From IMG/VR virus record IMGVR_UViG_3300029267_003532, positions 1-64,000 of that record: 64,000 nucleotides of DNA, one strand, 5' to 3'. Position 1 is the first letter of the stretch; every line of letters starts with the position of its first letter. Below the pieces are notes generated by a model. The model was not told where the DNA came from and made no database searches. It worked only from the letters and a program-made list of their open reading frames with translations. Positions 7,029 to 14,178 of this stretch are shown here, piece after piece. This DNA is from a virus. The position numbers and the translations under genes were made by a program.

Positions 7029-8016
7029 CGGAAACACACATAAACCAGACCAGCACATCATCGTAGCCGCTGACATCGGCTATGGCTATACCAAGGCAAC
7101 GTCCATCATCGACGGCGAGACCCTGACCGTCGCGTTTCCCTCGGCCTATGCCCAGGTCGCCCGCCAACTCCACGACGGCAGCAAGCGCAAGCGGATCCAC
7201 ACCTGGGACAACGACTGGTACTTTGGCAAAGACGCGCTCATCTATTCAAAGTCTCCCATCACCAGTCGCGATCGCAACCGCCCACAGGAGATGATCGAGA
7301 TACTCTTCCTCGGCCTGCTCTCCGAGCTTGGGATCTATCATGGTGAGATCGAGCTGCACACCGCCCTGCCCGTCGAATGGCTGGGCGATGCAGATACCCT
7401 GCGCGGCCTGCTCACCGGCCGGCACATCGGGCAGCGCCTTGATCAGAACGACAAGCGCATCGACGTCACCGTAGGTCGTCCCCTGGGCAACGAGCGCGAG
7501 CGTAGCGGAGTCTTTTTCTACCCTCAGCCTCTGGCCTCCTTTCTCAGCCGGGCCGCCCACGACGACACGCTCTGGGAAGACTGGTCCACCGTACTGATCG
7601 TCGACGTTGGCACTGGCACCTTTAACGAGTGCTTGATCGTGGCAGGGGAGTGGATCGACGAGCGCGCGACTTCCAAGCCCCACGGCCTGGGCGTCGTCCT
7701 CGAGGCCGCCCTCCAGGACCAGGAAGCGCAGACTGGACGCCGTGACCTGCTGCACATCGCGAGGGGAAAGCTCTGGGCGCGCAACCGCGAACTGCTCGAC
7801 CTGGCGCAACCGCACATCGACGCTCTGGCCGAAGACGTCATCCAGGCTGCCGCTGACATCGCCGAAAACATCAGCCTGCAGATGGTCATCCTCACCGGTG
7901 GAGGCGCGCACTTTATCCAGTCACACGTCCGCGCCCGTTTCGGAGACATCGTCAGTGTTTCGCAGTATCCCGAACTCGACAACGTCAAGGGCCTGCTCGA
8001 CGCGGCCACAGAATAG
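7018..8016 (+). CDS. ParM/StbA-like actin ATPase
   Basis: 332 residues with the three nucleotide-binding motifs of actin-fold plasmid segregation proteins: ADIGYGYTK (18-26, phosphate 1), LIVDVGTGTFN (about 197-207, phosphate 2) and VILTGGGAHF (about 291-300, adenosine). Such proteins polymerise with ATP and push apart plasmid copies bound by an adaptor on a centromere. The next gene is a small RHH protein and the gap holds two palindromes, matching a parM-parC-parR order. The locus therefore suggests extrachromosomal maintenance. A dispersed palindrome overlaps its start. Confidence 0.85.
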   Translation: MITTGNTHKPDQHIIVAADIGYGYTKATSIIDGETLTVAFPSAYAQVARQLHDGSKRKRIHTWDNDWYFGKDALIYSKSPITSRDRNRPQEMIEILFLGLLSELGIYHGEIELHTALPVEWLGDADTLRGLLTGRHIGQRLDQNDKRIDVTVGRPLGNERERSGVFFYPQPLASFLSRAAHDDTLWEDWSTVLIVDVGTGTFNECLIVAGEWIDERATSKPHGLGVVLEAALQDQEAQTGRRDLLHIARGKLWARNRELLDLAQPHIDALAEDVIQAAADIAENISLQMVILTGGGAHFIQSHVRARFGDIVSVSQYPELDNVKGLLDAATE

Positions 8017-8017
8017 A

Positions 8018-8078
8018 ACCCCATCGAGTGTATACAATGGTATACACTCGATGGGGTGAATGTATACAATGGTATACA
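8018..8078. promoter_or_regulatory. Palindromic operator/centromere-like sites
   Basis: A perfect inverted repeat with 18-bp arms (8018-8035 and 8040-8057) around AATG is followed by a second copy of its core, TGTATAC-AATG-GTATACA (8061-8078). The cores are 31 bp apart, about three helical turns. They separate the ParM-like gene from the RHH gene and fit a ParR-type binding site with autoregulation. Confidence 0.7.
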
Positions 8079-8079
8079 A

Positions 8080-8343
8080 ATGAAACCCATCTCGGCGCGC
8101 ATCACAGACAACCTATATCAGGCCATCCAGGACCAGGTAGACGCCGGCACGTTTGCCTCTCGCTCGCAGGCCGTCGCCTATTATCTGCAGCGCGGTTTCG
8201 ACGCCGATGCCAATAACCACGAGGCACTGCGCCAGATCGTCCGCGAGGAACTGGCCCGCGTCCAACTCCAGCCGGCAGGACAGCCGGCACAAAAGACCGC
8301 TAACCCCAAGCGCGCCGCCATGCTAAACAAAGTTGTCCGATGA
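8080..8343 (+). CDS. ParR-like ribbon-helix-helix protein
   Basis: 87 residues. KPISARITDNLYQAIQDQV and the ASRSQAVAYYLQRGFD segment form a ribbon-helix-helix domain; the C-terminal half is charged with a KRAAML motif near the end. It follows the actin-like ATPase and two palindromes, so the adaptor that couples DNA to the filament is the likely role. The ATG at 8080 lacks a clear ribosome site; GTG at 8056, eight codons upstream, is the alternative and would lie inside the palindromes. Its stop overlaps the next start. Confidence 0.65.
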   Translation: MKPISARITDNLYQAIQDQVDAGTFASRSQAVAYYLQRGFDADANNHEALRQIVREELARVQLQPAGQPAQKTANPKRAAMLNKVVR

Positions 8344-8495
8344 ACGACTACAAAACTGAGATCGGCTGGACAATCGCATTACTTACCCTGATCCTGGGCC
8401 TGCCCGCCTACTACTGGGCGCGGCAGAAACTCGCGGACTACATCCAGCGCCGCAACGCGCCGCCGATCCGCTACAAAGGGAGGAGCACAAAATGA
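8340..8495 (+). CDS. Small single-span membrane protein
   Basis: 51 residues. The ATG at 8340 overlaps the stop of the RHH gene, and its stop overlaps the ATG of the FtsK-like gene (ATGA in both cases). One membrane helix (WTIALLTLILGLPAYYW) is followed by a basic tail (IQRRNAPPIRYKGRSTK). The tight coupling supports a real gene working with the translocase, perhaps as a membrane anchor. Confidence 0.6.
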   Translation: MNDYKTEIGWTIALLTLILGLPAYYWARQKLADYIQRRNAPPIRYKGRSTK

Positions 8496-9835
8496 AAACG
8501 CGACAAGCAGCACCTGCCGCCGATGGGCTCCGTCCGTTTGTCCTCAATTGGGAACGAAGCATCTGGCAAACTATGCGCCGCCAATCCATTCCCTATGCCA
8601 TCGTCGATAAAGCGCGCGCCGCGCAGACGCTGACTTTCCGCCTGCGCCTGGCCGATGCCGGACATCTCAAAAAAGCGCTCGGTATGTCCGAGCAGATCGC
8701 CCTCGACCTGGGCGTCAAGCGCGTGCGCATTGCGCGCAACCTGGGCTACCTGGACGTCGAGATCGGCCTACCACAGGCCTACCACCAAAAACTGAGCGTC
8801 TCGGCACTGCGCCGCAAAGGCGGTACCTGGGTCGCCCTCGGACAGACCTCGATCGGCACCCCGGTCTACGTCAACCTGGCCGGCAACCGCACCTGTCACG
8901 CCCTCGTCACCGGGGCCACCGGCAGCGGCAAAACCGTCGCTGAGCGTTTGATCGCCTGGACCCTCTCCACAGACAACCAGCCCGACCAGGTCCAACTGAT
9001 CCTGATCGACGGCGCGAAAAAGGGCGCGGCCTGGTGGGGCTTCGAGCACGACGCGCACCTCGCGCACCCGATCATTGTCGACAGCAACGAGGCGGTGGGC
9101 GCCTTGGCCTGGGCCGTGGCCGAGCTCGATCGGCGAATGGCCCAGGCTCGCAAAGGCCCGCGCTTGTTTGTGATCATTGACGAGATCCGCGCCCTTCTCA
9201 ACGTCGCCGGCGACCAGGTCGCCCAGGCCGTCGAGTACATTGCCAGCATTGGCCGCGAGTTCGGCGTACACATCATCGTCGCTACCCAGCACGCCCTCAC
9301 CGACGCACTAGGAGGCAGTATCGCCAAAGCGAACCTCGTCATGCGCCTGACCGGTTGGGTGGCCGATGCGACCGCGGCTCACGTCGCAACCGGGATCAAC
9401 AAATCCGGGGCCGAGCACCTCCAGGGCAACGGCGACTTTTTGCTCGTCGTGGCCGGGCAGGCGCACCGCCTCCAGATGGCAATCGTCGAGAACCGCGAAC
9501 TGGGCCGGCTGGCGCGCTGTGAGACCGTGCCCCGCCTCGAGCTGGACCATAACATTGACCGCGTGCTCCAAGTCGCCAAGCCAGCCTCGCCGCGCAAAGA
9601 TCTCGATACCGAGGCCGAGGCCGTCGCTTATGCTTTGGCAACTGAATGTGGCGCGAATGAACTGCGTGCGCGCTATGGCCCGATGGGTACGACCCGCGCG
9701 CGTCGTATCCGTGACTTTGCCCGTACCCTGCGCCGCGTTCTGCCCGGCCTCGGCTACATCTACCCCCTACCACTGACTACCATATCATCTGAAACCGCCC
9801 GCCAGGCCAAAATTCCAGCATCACTGGTAGGGTAG
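8492..9835 (+). CDS. FtsK/SpoIIIE-like DNA translocase
   Basis: 447 residues. The motor domain carries Walker A GATGSGKT (141-148) and Walker B LFVIIDE (225-231), plus IVATQH as in FtsK-HerA ATPases. A C-terminal helical region (about 375-420) may be a winged helix. No membrane segments are present, unlike cellular FtsK. Plasmids and plasmid-like phages use such ATPases in replication, transfer or dimer resolution. It is placed in an operon with partition-type and small membrane proteins, so DNA movement at the membrane is inferred. Confidence 0.85.
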   Translation: MKTRQAAPAADGLRPFVLNWERSIWQTMRRQSIPYAIVDKARAAQTLTFRLRLADAGHLKKALGMSEQIALDLGVKRVRIARNLGYLDVEIGLPQAYHQKLSVSALRRKGGTWVALGQTSIGTPVYVNLAGNRTCHALVTGATGSGKTVAERLIAWTLSTDNQPDQVQLILIDGAKKGAAWWGFEHDAHLAHPIIVDSNEAVGALAWAVAELDRRMAQARKGPRLFVIIDEIRALLNVAGDQVAQAVEYIASIGREFGVHIIVATQHALTDALGGSIAKANLVMRLTGWVADATAAHVATGINKSGAEHLQGNGDFLLVVAGQAHRLQMAIVENRELGRLARCETVPRLELDHNIDRVLQVAKPASPRKDLDTEAEAVAYALATECGANELRARYGPMGTTRARRIRDFARTLRRVLPGLGYIYPLPLTTISSETARQAKIPASLVG

Positions 9836-9877
9836 TAGGGGGTAGGGGCAGGAAATCGAAAGGAAACAGACAGGCAA

Positions 9878-10243
9878 ATGAAAGGCAAATTCTGGATTCA
9901 GATTACTATATCCCTGGTCCTGATCGCCGGGGCCGGCGCGGGCCTCTATGCGCTGATCAAGAGCCTCGACGCCGGCACGCTCAAACTGATCGTGGGCTTT
10001 CTGCTGGCGCTATCGACCATCGTCGTGGTCGGCCTGCTCTATGCCGGAAAGGACGCGCTGCAGGTCTACCTGGTCCGCCGCCACGAGCGCGATGACGACG
10101 TGCGCGATATGCAGCGGGTCGCCCAACTGACCCGCCTAACGCGCGTGCCCCGTGCCACCGAAGCGCCCGCGCTGATGGCCCCGCCCGAGTTCACGGGATC
10201 CTACCGCAACACCATGATCGACGGCAAAGTAGAGATCGAGTAG
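9878..10243 (+). CDS. Two-TM membrane protein, unknown
   Basis: 121 residues. Two membrane helices (about 6-27 and 36-55) and a charged cytoplasmic tail (RRHERDDDVRDMQRVAQLTR). It follows the FtsK-like ATPase by 42 bases in the same direction and is probably part of that operon. The family is not recognised. Confidence 0.65.
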   Translation: MKGKFWIQITISLVLIAGAGAGLYALIKSLDAGTLKLIVGFLLALSTIVVVGLLYAGKDALQVYLVRRHERDDDVRDMQRVAQLTRLTRVPRATEAPALMAPPEFTGSYRNTMIDGKVEIE

Positions 10244-10252
10244 GAGGGTTCA

Positions 10253-10435
10253 ATGATCACCTTGCTGATTGCGCTGATCCTGGCCCTGCTCTGGCGCGTC
10301 TCGCTCGAAACGCGCTTTCGCGTCCCGCGCGCCGTTGGCGAGGCCTTGATGCGTCTCCAGGTCGGCCGGCTGCGCCTGGACCTGATCGTCTATCGACCAC
10401 GCCGCGCCTACGCACACGTGATTGTCGGTCCCTAA
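10253..10435 (+). CDS. Small membrane-anchored protein
   Basis: 60 residues with AGGAGG upstream of ATG 10253. The N-terminal helix ITLLIALILALLWRVS is followed by a basic region rich in Arg. Its stop codon is embedded in the first CCCTAATTT element (10430-10459). Function unknown. Confidence 0.6.
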   Translation: MITLLIALILALLWRVSLETRFRVPRAVGEALMRLQVGRLRLDLIVYRPRRAYAHVIVGP

Positions 10436-10459
10436 TTTTGGGCCGTCTCGTTTGTTATA
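10430..10459 (+). promoter_or_regulatory. Phage promoter-like element C1
   Basis: CCCTAATTT (10430-10438), 12 bases, TTTGTTATA (10451-10459). The next ATG is 36 bases downstream. One of five copies with identical spacing. Confidence 0.65.
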
Positions 10460-10494
10460 GAGACACCACAATCACATTTTTCAGGAGGATTGTT

Positions 10495-10800
10495 ATGGGT
10501 CTAGACATGTATTTCAGGCGAGACATCGCCAACGTTCTGCGAGCCACTGCGTGTGCCAGTGAGGGAGCAGCAGGGTTGGCGATGGACATGGTCGAGGAAG
10601 CAAAACTGCGTGCCCAGTTGAACGCAGAGGGGATTCCTACGGAGCAGTTGCTTCGCATCTACCGTTTAGGTGTGCGCAACACGCTGATCTCGGTTGGCCT
10701 GGCATTTGGTTTGGAGCCAGTAGGACCGAGCGCTCAAGTGAGAACTGGAGCAGCCTCGGCACTAGCCAGCCTACTCTGGGCTGAGACACCGAGAGATTAA
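10495..10800 (+). CDS. Unknown helical protein
   Basis: 101 residues from ATG 10495, with AGGAGG upstream. Mostly helical and moderately hydrophobic (NVLRATACASEGAAGLAMDM; NTLISVGLAFGLEPVG). First gene behind promoter element C1. No recognised domain. Confidence 0.6.
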   Translation: MGLDMYFRRDIANVLRATACASEGAAGLAMDMVEEAKLRAQLNAEGIPTEQLLRIYRLGVRNTLISVGLAFGLEPVGPSAQVRTGAASALASLLWAETPRD

Positions 10801-10817
10801 ACATTTCAGGAGGAAGC

Positions 10818-10982
10818 ATGTCCATCGTCACTGTGATCTTGGGAATGTTTGCAGCCTCTATCTTGATCACCCTCGGTGTAATCGCCTACCGTGCCGGAGG
10901 CTTTGGATACTACTTGATCGGCATTTCTATTTTGTTGATTGGCTGGCTGATCCGTAGCAAGCTAGAAAACAAGGGCAAGTAA
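10818..10982 (+). CDS. Small two-span membrane protein
   Basis: 54 residues with AGGAGG seven bases before ATG 10818. Two membrane helices (VTVILGMFAASILITLGVI and YLIGISILLIGWLI) joined by YRAGGFG, and a short basic tail. It shares the C1 unit with the gene upstream. Function unknown; holin-like size, but position does not support lysis. Confidence 0.6.
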   Translation: MSIVTVILGMFAASILITLGVIAYRAGGFGYYLIGISILLIGWLIRSKLENKGK

Positions 10983-10997
10983 GCTATTGTACCGCAT

Positions 10998-11055
10998 AGA
11001 ACAAGCGTTCTTTAGAACAAAGGTTCTTGACTTGGCAGTCCCCTTTTGGTACAAT
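10998..11055 (+). promoter_or_regulatory. LexA-box promoter P11027
   Basis: Two perfect AGAAC-N4-GTTCT dyads (10998-11011 and 11014-11027) directly precede TTGACT (11027-11032), 17 bases, TACAAT (11050-11055). GAAC-N4-GTTC is the core of the Gram-positive/Cheo LexA box, so SOS control of the gene at 11116 is inferred. The second box is identical to the one upstream of the capsid promoter. Confidence 0.75.
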
Positions 11056-11115
11056 CGGGGTAATCCTGCCAAGAAATGTCAGGTTTAACTGCCATTGGGG
11101 GGCTAGGAGGTCATC

Positions 11116-11502
11116 ATGCCATTCGTTATGCAAGGCACCTTGTTTGGAGGTCCGCCCGTTGTCTCCGGCAACGTCGTCGACCGCCTCGAGTACATCCTCA
11201 CCGAACATCCTGAAGCGCGCGACTCATACAAGGCCGCAATGGCCCTCTACTGGCTAGAGTTCGACGGCCTCGACGCCGCCCTGCGCCAGGCGCTCGCGGA
11301 TGCACTCGACGAACGTCAAGCCGACCACCTTTGCGCCGAACTGGCTGATGCTTTTCAGCAATGGTTTGTCCGCTTTGCCACCTCGCCTAAAACGCTACAG
11401 AACCGTGCGATGGAATTGCAGTCAGACAAGACCGAGCTCGATTCCTCGCCCGATGTCCGTAAATGGCGAGATCGGCAGAGCAGGGCGGGGCGGATCAAGT
11501 AG
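11116..11502 (+). CDS. Probable SOS-controlled protein of unknown function
   Basis: 128 residues from ATG 11116 with AGGAGG upstream. Helical, acidic middle (RLEYILTEHPEARDSYKAAM; LDAALRQALADALDERQADH) and a basic tail (VRKWRDRQSRAGRIK). It resembles small DNA-binding or accessory proteins but no family is recognised. It is the only gene behind the promoter with two LexA-type boxes, so it may act during induction, for example as an antirepressor or late activator. Confidence 0.65.
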   Translation: MPFVMQGTLFGGPPVVSGNVVDRLEYILTEHPEARDSYKAAMALYWLEFDGLDAALRQALADALDERQADHLCAELADAFQQWFVRFATSPKTLQNRAMELQSDKTELDSSPDVRKWRDRQSRAGRIK

Positions 11503-11519
11503 AGGAGAAAAGGATTAGA

Positions 11520-11539
11520 CTTGTGATCATAAATTAAAA
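11520..11539 (+). promoter_or_regulatory. Dispersed 20-bp palindrome, site S3 (weak right half)
   Basis: CTTGTGAT-CATA-AATTAAAA. The left half and centre match the family; the right half is degenerate. Confidence 0.35.
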
Positions 11540-11576
11540 GATCAGACCCTGTACCTGGCGGGGGAGGGTCTGATCT
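11539..11576. terminator. 12-bp hairpin in a 189-base gap
   Basis: AGATCAGACCCT pairs with AGGGTCTGATCT around a loop with CTGGCGGGGG. The only T-tract follows on the minus strand, where no gene needs it, so it may be a processing or insulating hairpin. The rest of 11503-11691 holds site S3 and a TATAAT (11652-11657) with no good -35. Confidence 0.5.
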
Positions 11577-11691
11577 ACACCGGGAGAAAGGCGGCGCCAT
11601 TTACTCAGTTACGAGTTCAATCCTTTTAACACCCCACCTTTCCTACACACACTATAATAGTTTTTTCACCCAAATGCAAGAGAGGCACAAA

Positions 11692-12000
11692 ATGGATCAA
11701 AAAAGGACCCAAAGGTTTGCGCTCTTTGTTCTCGCCGAGCTGGCCTGGGGGACGCTCTTGGCTCTCTTTCTCCAGCACACGCGCCCCGGCCGCTATCTCG
11801 CTCGCAACAACCAGTCCTGGCTCGCCGTTGTCATCGGCGTCGCCGGCACCCTGATCATCGAGCTGATCGTCTCTCCTCTTCGCGCCGTCTGTCATAGCGC
11901 CCTGGCCTTCGCACTCTCTGCTGTCGGCATCGTGGCCCGGTCGCTGATCAACGAGCACAAGCTAGAAAGGACCCTCCACGATGCCGCGCACAGATCCTAG
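11692..12000 (+). CDS. Membrane protein, unknown
   Basis: 102 residues from ATG 11692 (GAGAGG upstream). Three hydrophobic segments (FALFVLAELAWGTLLALFL, LAVVIGVAGTLIIELIV, ALAFALSAVGIVA) suggest a small integral membrane protein. Its end overlaps the next gene by 20 bases. Function unknown. Confidence 0.6.
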   Translation: MDQKRTQRFALFVLAELAWGTLLALFLQHTRPGRYLARNNQSWLAVVIGVAGTLIIELIVSPLRAVCHSALAFALSAVGIVARSLINEHKLERTLHDAAHRS

Positions 12001-12277
12001 ACCCTACACAAAGTGGGCCGCGATCGACGCGATCAAGGCCGTTGACGCGATCAAAAACCTGCACATCCAACTGATCCGCGGCTTGATCCAGGGAGACCGC
12101 GACGACCAGATCGCCGAGTACATCCTGCAAGCTGACCAACTGCTCTCCAGCCTGCGCGACCGCCTGATCACATTCCGAGATGGCCCCAATATTGAGCAGC
12201 TCGTCGACTGGATCATGGGTGACGAGACCTTGCTCTGTCTCATTGTCCATCGCCTGGAAGGAACGGATTCGCGTTAG
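11981..12277 (+). CDS. Helical protein of unknown function
   Basis: 98 residues, entirely helical in appearance (WAAIDAIKAVDAIKNLHIQL; EYILQADQLLSSLRDRLITF). AAAGGA precedes ATG 11981 inside the preceding gene. Probably co-translated with the membrane protein; no recognised domain. Confidence 0.6.
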   Translation: MPRTDPRPYTKWAAIDAIKAVDAIKNLHIQLIRGLIQGDRDDQIAEYILQADQLLSSLRDRLITFRDGPNIEQLVDWIMGDETLLCLIVHRLEGTDSR

Positions 12278-12292
12278 GATCATAATCTGAAA
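12273..12292 (+). promoter_or_regulatory. Dispersed 20-bp palindrome, site S4
   Basis: GTTAGGAT-CATA-ATCTGAAA, overlapping the stop of the gene at 11981-12277 and just ahead of the replication genes. Confidence 0.6.
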
Positions 12293-12301
12293 GAGGACAC
12301 G

Positions 12302-12406
12302 ATGGACAACTCGAATCTCCATACCCATCGCTTGAGACCTCGGTTTGGTTCTTACTATGACATCAATGCCTTTATTCGCGCATTAGAAATGCAAGGTTTG
12401 GTATGA
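12302..12406 (+). CDS. 34-residue leader-like ORF before the initiator
   Basis: MDNSNLHTHRLRPRFGSYYD and 14 more residues, from ATG 12302 with an AGAGGA ribosome site (12292-12297). Its stop overlaps the initiator ATG (ATGA), a sign of translational coupling. Too short to classify. Confidence 0.45.
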   Translation: MDNSNLHTHRLRPRFGSYYDINAFIRALEMQGLV

Positions 12407-13779
12407 CACAAAACACATTTCCGGGTTTTGTCCCCCCAACCGAAAACTGGAGCAAATTGCCCCACGTCCTGATCGAGGCACTGCCCTTGATCGAAACTGT
12501 TGGCGAGCTCAAGATCATCCTCTATGTGCTTCGCCACACCTGGGGCTACCACGAGACAGAAAAGCGTATCTCTCAAGATGAATTCGAGAACGGTCGCAAA
12601 CGCAAAGACGGCACGCGCCTCGACCCTGGCACCGGGCTCTCCCGAAACACCATCAAGGACGGCATCAAACGTGCCGTCGCTCATGGCTTTATCATCGTCG
12701 AAACGGATGACCACGACAAGGCCCGCATCCAACACTGGTATCGCCTCGCGGAACTGGCGCCTTCAGAGGGTCAAAAGTTGCCCCCCACCCACGAGCCGGA
12801 GGATCAAACTTTGACAGGTGGGGGTCAAAGTTTGACCCCCAGAGGGTCAAAAGTTGACCCCCCAACCGCGCCAGAGGGTCAAACTTTGACCGTCGTACAT
12901 GGAAAGAAACCTGTAAACAAGAAACAAACCAACAGAAAGAAAAATACCGGCGCATCCGCGCCGGCCCCAAATCCAGCACAGCAGCAGCTTGCTCGTCTTC
13001 GTTCCAAACTCGGCAGCGATCCCCTTTCTGTAGCGGCTGCATCAGAGCGAGCACAACAAGATGCCGGCGGGAGGATCTGGACCATACCTGTCGAAGCGGG
13101 GGGCACAGATACCGCCGGCGCGCTCATGCTCCGCGCCTGGCTGGAAACCAACCAGCTCGATCCCGATCTCGTGCCGAAAAAGACACACGACAAATACCAG
13201 GCCGCTCTTTCCAGGCTGGCTTCCACATTCGATACCCTTTCCCCCGCGCAGGCAGCCAATGCCGTCGAGATCGTCCTCGATCGCGACAACCCTGAATTCA
13301 GCTACTACACCTATGCTAACCCATCTGTCAAGAAATTCGCCGATGATTGGACCGCCGTTGCTCTGCGCCTGCTCTGCGGCCAGCCCGGCTACCTGACTGT
13401 GACTGGAAAGGTCCCACGCAACTATGACAACCTGATCAACCGTGGCGACACAGAAACCGATTTGATCATACCGGATAGCAATACTGCCGAATGGATCATC
13501 CCTCACGAGCCGCCATCCGAGGCCACCCAACTCTGGCACGCCGTCCAGGACGAGCTCAAACTTCAAATGACCCGCGCCACCTTCAACACCTGGATCAAAC
13601 CTCTGACCTGCCTCAGCCTGGACCGTGACGCCTGCACCGCCACGCTCCAGGCCCCCAACGCCTACATCGCCGAATGGATCACAGAGCGTCTATCCGCGCC
13701 CATCGCGCGCACCCTGGCCGGCGTCGCCGACCTGCCGCCGGATCAATTCTCCTTTACCTGCCAAGCGAGTGAACAATGA
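12403..13779 (+). CDS. Replication initiator with DnaA domain I-like C-terminus
   Basis: 458 residues. The N-terminus (about 1-125) is a winged-helix phage/plasmid initiator type (ELKIILYVLRHTWGYHETEK; SRNTIKDGIKRAVAHGFIIV). A low-complexity linker (about 125-200) is encoded by five iteron-like repeats. Residues about 372-450 (LWHAVQDELKLQMTRATFNT, then NAYIAEWITERLSAPI) match DnaA domain I, the part that binds DnaB helicase. The protein may therefore bind its own coding sequence as origin and recruit helicase directly. The middle has no ATPase motif. Confidence 0.8.
   Translation: MTQNTFPGFVPPTENWSKLPHVLIEALPLIETVGELKIILYVLRHTWGYHETEKRISQDEFENGRKRKDGTRLDPGTGLSRNTIKDGIKRAVAHGFIIVETDDHDKARIQHWYRLAELAPSEGQKLPPTHEPEDQTLTGGGQSLTPRGSKVDPPTAPEGQTLTVVHGKKPVNKKQTNRKKNTGASAPAPNPAQQQLARLRSKLGSDPLSVAAASERAQQDAGGRIWTIPVEAGGTDTAGALMLRAWLETNQLDPDLVPKKTHDKYQAALSRLASTFDTLSPAQAANAVEIVLDRDNPEFSYYTYANPSVKKFADDWTAVALRLLCGQPGYLTVTGKVPRNYDNLINRGDTETDLIIPDSNTAEWIIPHEPPSEATQLWHAVQDELKLQMTRATFNTWIKPLTCLSLDRDACTATLQAPNAYIAEWITERLSAPIARTLAGVADLPPDQFSFTCQASEQ
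12768..12891 (+). repeat. Iterons inside the initiator gene: candidate origin
   Basis: Five copies of GGTCAAA-N-TTTGACC or close variants: 12768-12784, 12803-12816, 12820-12840 (21-bp perfect palindrome), 12844-12860 and 12877-12891. In frame they encode GQKL, DQTLT, GQSLT, GSKVDP and GQTLT. Iterons within the initiator gene are the lambda O arrangement. Confidence 0.7.
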
Positions 13780-14024
13780 AACGTGGAACCATTGGAACCC
13801 TATCTGCATCCAACAAAGCCGTTCTGGCCGGCATCCAAATCTACTGGGACGTCAACGGCATCCCACCCACAGTGCGCGATCTCTGCACGCAACTGCACAT
13901 CGCCTCGACGTCCACCATCCACCACCACCTCGACCGGCTCGAACGCCTGGGCTACATCCAGCGTCGACCCGGTATCCCGCGTTCCATTCGTATCACCCAG
14001 AAAGGCGCCCCCAATGCTGCCTAA
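13776..14024 (+). CDS. LexA-type winged-helix protein without protease domain
   Basis: 82 residues. IQIYWDVNGIPPTVRDLCTQ, the STSTIHHHLDRLERLGYI helix and a RRPGIPRSIRI wing match the LexA DNA-binding domain from end to end. The autoprotease domain is absent. It could compete with host LexA for GAAC-N4-GTTC boxes, which occur at two promoters in this window. It overlaps the initiator stop (ATGA), so it is made with it. Confidence 0.8.
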   Translation: MKRGTIGTLSASNKAVLAGIQIYWDVNGIPPTVRDLCTQLHIASTSTIHHHLDRLERLGYIQRRPGIPRSIRITQKGAPNAA

Positions 14025-14178
14025 CCCAACCCTGACCGCCCTGCTCCGCGAGCAGTGGACCTACACGCTCCGCCTCACTGTCCAGGCCTTCCTCGCCGCT
14101 CTGACCGGCACTTGGCTCGCCCTCACCTGCCCGCCGGTCAGGGCTGACCAAACCGAAGAGGTCAAACTTCCATGGTGA
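14014..14178 (+). CDS. Small secreted or membrane protein
   Basis: 54 residues. The ATG lies inside the LexA-like gene and the stop inside the next gene's start, the compact style of this operon. One hydrophobic segment (LTVQAFLAALTGTWLALTC) is followed by a short charged tail. A signal anchor is likely; function unknown. Confidence 0.5.
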   Translation: MLPNPTLTALLREQWTYTLRLTVQAFLAALTGTWLALTCPPVRADQTEEVKLPW

